Shown here piece by piece: positions 31,551-34,195 of a stretch of DNA of 34,195 nt. The position numbers and the translations under genes are program-made. The notes under the pieces are model-generated. The model was not told the origin of the DNA, did not search any database, and saw nothing but the letters and a program-made list of their open reading frames with translations. Positions within the stretch are counted from its first letter, which is position 1. Every line of letters starts with the position of its first letter. Source of the stretch: Candidatus Brachybacterium merdigallinarum (GTDB taxonomy: Bacteria > Actinomycetota > Actinomycetes > Actinomycetales > Dermabacteraceae); NCBI GenBank assembly GCA_019115335.1, contig DXDT01000198.1, forward strand, positions 1-34,195. Direction: 5' to 3'.

Positions 31551-32579
31551 TCAGGCGTCTGCGATCGGCCGGGCGGAGGTGTGCTGGTCAGCGGCGTTCC
31601 GGCCCGCGGTGCGGCGGAAGAACATCGCCAGGAACGCCCCGGAGAGGTTGTGCCAGATCGAGAAGATCGCAGCGGGCAGCGCGGCCGCCGGGGCGAAGGC
31701 GGAGGCGGCCAGGGTCGCGGCCAGGCCCGAGTTCTGCATGCCCACCTCGACCGAGGTGGTGCGGGCGGCCCGCTCGCCCTGCCGCAGCAGGCGGGTGATC
31801 CAGTAGCCCAGCAGGTAGCCCAGGCCGTTGTGCAGCACCACGGCGAGGAACACGATCCCGCCGGCGGTCACGATCGCCTCGGTGGAGCCGCTGACCACGG
31901 AGACGACGACCAGGCAGATCCCGATCACGCTGACCCAGGGCAGGGCCGGGAGGATCCTGTCCACGAGCTTGCTCAGCAGCAGGCGGATCACCAGGCCCGC
32001 GATCACGGGGACCAGCACCATCTGCACGATCGACCAGGCCATGGACCCGGCGTCGACGGGAAGGTAGGAGCCGGCCAGCCACAGGGTCAGCAACGGGGTG
32101 AAGATCGGGGCGAGCAGGGTGGAGACCGAGGTCATCGTCACCGACAGAGCGGTGTCGCCCTTGGCGAGATAGGTGATCACGTTCGAGCTGGTCCCGCCGG
32201 GGGCGCTGCCCACCAGGATCACCCCGACGGCCAGCAGCGGGTCCAGCTGCAGCACGGTCGCGATCGCCAGGCCCAGCAGCGGCATGACCGTGTACTGGAG
32301 CACCACGCCGATCAGCACCGGCAGCGGCCGCCGCGCGATCAGGGTGAAATCCGGGATGGTGAGGGTCAGACCCATCGCGAACATGATGATGCCCAGGTAG
32401 ATGCTGGTGTGCGGGGCGAGCGCCTGCCCGAGGTCCACGAAGAAGAAACCCACCAGCGCCGCAATGATGATCAGGGCCGGGAAGACGGTCACCGCCATGC
32501 GGGCCGAACGGTCCTCCTGGGTCCGCGCGGCGGCGCCGCTGGTCGAGGGGGCCGAGGGCTCGGTGTCTGAGGTGCTCAT
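31551..32579 (-). CDS. Bile acid:sodium symporter (BASS) family transporter
   Basis: Sodium-coupled importer of organic anions in the inner membrane, 342 residues and about 10 helices. The two crossing BASS motifs are present: GSAPGGTSSNVITYLAKGD near the middle and EVGMQNSGLAATLA toward the end. Bacterial members of this branch carry substrates such as pantothenate, ketopantoate or keto acids; the substrate here cannot be called. The N-terminus has a 30-residue hydrophilic extension. A TACCCT -10-like hexamer lies eight bases before the ATG with no Shine-Dalgarno, hinting at a leaderless mRNA. Confidence 0.9.
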   Translation of the reverse strand: MSTSDTEPSAPSTSGAAARTQEDRSARMAVTVFPALIIIAALVGFFFVDLGQALAPHTSIYLGIIMFAMGLTLTIPDFTLIARRPLPVLIGVVLQYTVMPLLGLAIATVLQLDPLLAVGVILVGSAPGGTSSNVITYLAKGDTALSVTMTSVSTLLAPIFTPLLTLWLAGSYLPVDAGSMAWSIVQMVLVPVIAGLVIRLLLSKLVDRILPALPWVSVIGICLVVVSVVSGSTEAIVTAGGIVFLAVVLHNGLGYLLGYWITRLLRQGERAARTTSVEVGMQNSGLAATLAASAFAPAAALPAAIFSIWHNLSGAFLAMFFRRTAGRNAADQHTSARPIADA

Positions 32580-32586
32580 GCCCCGC

Positions 32587-32592
32587 AGGGTA
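32587..32592 (-). promoter_or_regulatory. -10 element for a leaderless BASS transporter mRNA
   Basis: TACCCT on the minus strand, ending eight bases before the ATG; the bases between (GCGGGGC) are only a weak Shine-Dalgarno match. Confidence 0.35.
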
Positions 32593-32698
32593 CCGCTTCA
32601 TGAGACGACCGTCCCGAGATGTGGACCGGTTTCCGGTGTGAGATGGGCACGAGGATCACGGGCGAATCACGACGTGCAGGTCAGGATGCTCGACGCGC

Positions 32699-34195
32699 TC
32701 ACGCCTGCTGGCGCGCCGGCACCTGCCAGCGATGCACGGGTTCCCCGGTGGCGATGTTCTGCCGGTACAGCGTGGTCATCTCCGCCAGCGCTCGACCGCG
32801 GTCGGCCCCGCGCAGCTCGAGGGAGCTGGTGGTGTCGATCTGCCAGCGGGCACCGTTGCGGCCGGTGCGGGCCCGGCCTCGCAGCAGCTCCTCGTAGTGC
32901 TCCACCACGGCGTCATCGGCGCCCAGCTCGCGCAGCCCGGACATCGCCTGGGGGATCAGCTGCTCCAGCAGCAGATCGGCCACCCGCACCCGGCCCACCT
33001 TGGGCCAGCGCACCCGCGCCTCCAGGCCCCACCGGGCGCACAGCTCGAAGGCCTCCCGGGCCTGCTCGAAGCTCATCCGGGACCACAGCGGGCGCCGCTC
33101 GTGCACCAGCGTGCGCACGAGGCCGTAGAAGAAGGCGGCGTTGGCGGCCATGTCCGCCGGGGTGGGACCGGCCGGCAGCAGGCGGTTCTCCAGGCGCAGG
33201 TGGGGCAGATCCGTGCCGGGATCGTAGATCGGGCGGTTCCATCGCCACACGGTGCCGTTGTGCAGCATCAGCTCGTGCAGGCGCGGAGAGGCGCCCTCGG
33301 TCAGCAGCGGCTCCTCGGCCATGGTCCGCGACTCCGGGATCAGAGCCGGGAACAGGCGCACGTTCTCCTCGAACAGGTCGAACATCGAGGTGATCCACCG
33401 CTGCCCGAACCACACCCGGGGCTGCACGCCCTGGGCGGCGTACTCCGGCGGCCGCATGTCCAGGGCCTGCTGGAAGACCGGGATGCGGGTCTCGTGCCAC
33501 AGCCGCTTGCCGAACAGGAACGGGGAGTTCGCCGCGAGTGCCACCTGCGGGCCGGCGATCGCCTGGGCCGCGTTCCAGGCCGCGGCGAACTGCTCGGGCG
33601 GCACCTGCAGGTGCAGCTGCAGAGAGGTGCAGGCGGACTCCGGGGCGATCGAGTCGAAGGTGGTGTCGATCCCCTTCCCCTCCCCGGAGATCTGCAGCAG
33701 GATCTCCTCCCCGCGGGCCTCCAGGACGCTGTTCTCCAGCGCCTCGTAGCGAGCGCCGGGGGCGCGCCAGTCCTCGGTGTCGAACAGCTCCCGGGAGATG
33801 GTGGGCAGATGCCCGACCGGCACGATCCGGGCCCCGTGGCGCTGAGCGGCCGCATCCGCGGTGAGCAGGCGCTCCTCCAGAGCGTTCTGCAGGTCCCCCA
33901 TTCCCTGGCCCTCGGGGTGCGTGACCGCCAGGTTCGCCTCGATGTTGTAGCGCCCGATCTCGTAGACGAAATCCGGATCGTCCAGCTCCTCGAGCACCTC
34001 CGGAGCGCGCAGGGCTGGCGCCATCGTCTCGGCATCGGCCAGGTTCAGCTCCAGCTCGACCCCGATCGTGCCCTCGTCCACGAACTCGGCGGTGTCCAGG
34101 AAGGTCTCGAACAGGTCGAGATTGCGGCGCAGCTCGCGGCGATACAGGGTGCGCTGACTGCGGGTGTACTCGGTGGTGCCGATCTCGCGTCCCAT
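32699..34195 (-). CDS. Glutamate-cysteine ligase (GCS2 family)
   Basis: Predicted ATP-dependent ligase joining glutamate and cysteine (or another amine), 498 residues, the typical length of the actinobacterial GCS2 proteins. N-terminal GTIGVELELNLADAETM, VYEIGRYNIEANLAVTHPEG and ESACTSLQLHLQV carry the conserved acid and glutamate residues of the ATP/glutamate site; NSPFLFGKRLWHETRIPVF and HNGTVWRWNRPIYD follow. The ATG is the last codon of the window; MGREIGTTEYTRSQR matches the usual N-terminus of the family, so the gene is likely complete, though an upstream start cannot be excluded. In mycothiol users such enzymes may make other gamma-glutamyl compounds. Confidence 0.88.
   Translation of the reverse strand: MGREIGTTEYTRSQRTLYRRELRRNLDLFETFLDTAEFVDEGTIGVELELNLADAETMAPALRAPEVLEELDDPDFVYEIGRYNIEANLAVTHPEGQGMGDLQNALEERLLTADAAAQRHGARIVPVGHLPTISRELFDTEDWRAPGARYEALENSVLEARGEEILLQISGEGKGIDTTFDSIAPESACTSLQLHLQVPPEQFAAAWNAAQAIAGPQVALAANSPFLFGKRLWHETRIPVFQQALDMRPPEYAAQGVQPRVWFGQRWITSMFDLFEENVRLFPALIPESRTMAEEPLLTEGASPRLHELMLHNGTVWRWNRPIYDPGTDLPHLRLENRLLPAGPTPADMAANAAFFYGLVRTLVHERRPLWSRMSFEQAREAFELCARWGLEARVRWPKVGRVRVADLLLEQLIPQAMSGLRELGADDAVVEHYEELLRGRARTGRNGARWQIDTTSSLELRGADRGRALAEMTTLYRQNIATGEPVHRWQVPARQQA

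Overview
The window is very GC-rich (roughly 70% by eye) and densely packed with genes on both strands. It carries actinobacterial hallmarks: a cellobiose-type sugar ABC operon without its own ATPase and with a LacI regulator, a LAxTG (class E sortase) surface protein, GOLPH3-family and DUF3817-type proteins, several likely leaderless mRNAs and a WXG100-type protein. Overall gene content suggests a member of the Micrococcales, possibly Brachybacterium or another Dermabacteraceae; this is inferred from gene content, not from a marker gene. I see no phage, insertion sequence, CRISPR array or rRNA.

Layout. 1-2.1 kb: end of a methionine importer operon (metN 3' part, metI, metQ) closed by a strong terminator. 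2.1-6.5 kb: promoter and 16-bp palindromic operator, then a sugar-binding lipoprotein, two CUT1 permeases and the LacI-type repressor as one translationally coupled operon. 6.6-6.8 kb: tRNA-Ser(CGA) with its own promoter and terminator. 6.8-12.1 kb: HPr, an unrecognised protein, a TetR regulator, an M20 peptidase, Dps with a SigH-like promoter, and another unrecognised protein. 12.1-18.5 kb: SufE and rhodanese sulfur carriers, a VOC protein, L-asparaginase with an SRPBCC protein, the rRNA methylase RlmC, a DUF3817-like membrane protein and a GOLPH3-like protein. 18.5-25.7 kb: HrpB helicase, a large lamin-tail surface protein, a lipoprotein, and an unusual proline-rich protein with toxin-like C-terminal folds. 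26-34.2 kb: a membrane-anchored DUF4352-like protein, a BCCT osmolyte transporter, a WXG100-type protein with an EspG-like partner and a nearby PH-like membrane protein, a BASS transporter and a GCS2-family glutamate-cysteine ligase.

How parts work together. The sugar operon is probably repressed by its own last gene through the operator at its transcription start, and must borrow a shared ATPase encoded elsewhere. The WXG100-type protein and the DUF4352-like protein, 4 kb apart, share a nearly identical upstream box (consensus ATGGGGAGGAYTCCCC), which suggests joint control. Five genes appear to be leaderless: a -10-like hexamer sits 7-8 bases before the start codon and no Shine-Dalgarno sequence is visible.

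The best candidates for something undescribed are the WXG100/EspG-like/PH-like locus with its shared regulatory box, the DUF4258-like plus HicA-like fusion protein, and the triple lamin-tail LAxTG surface protein. All three rest on reading by eye and need database or structural searches.
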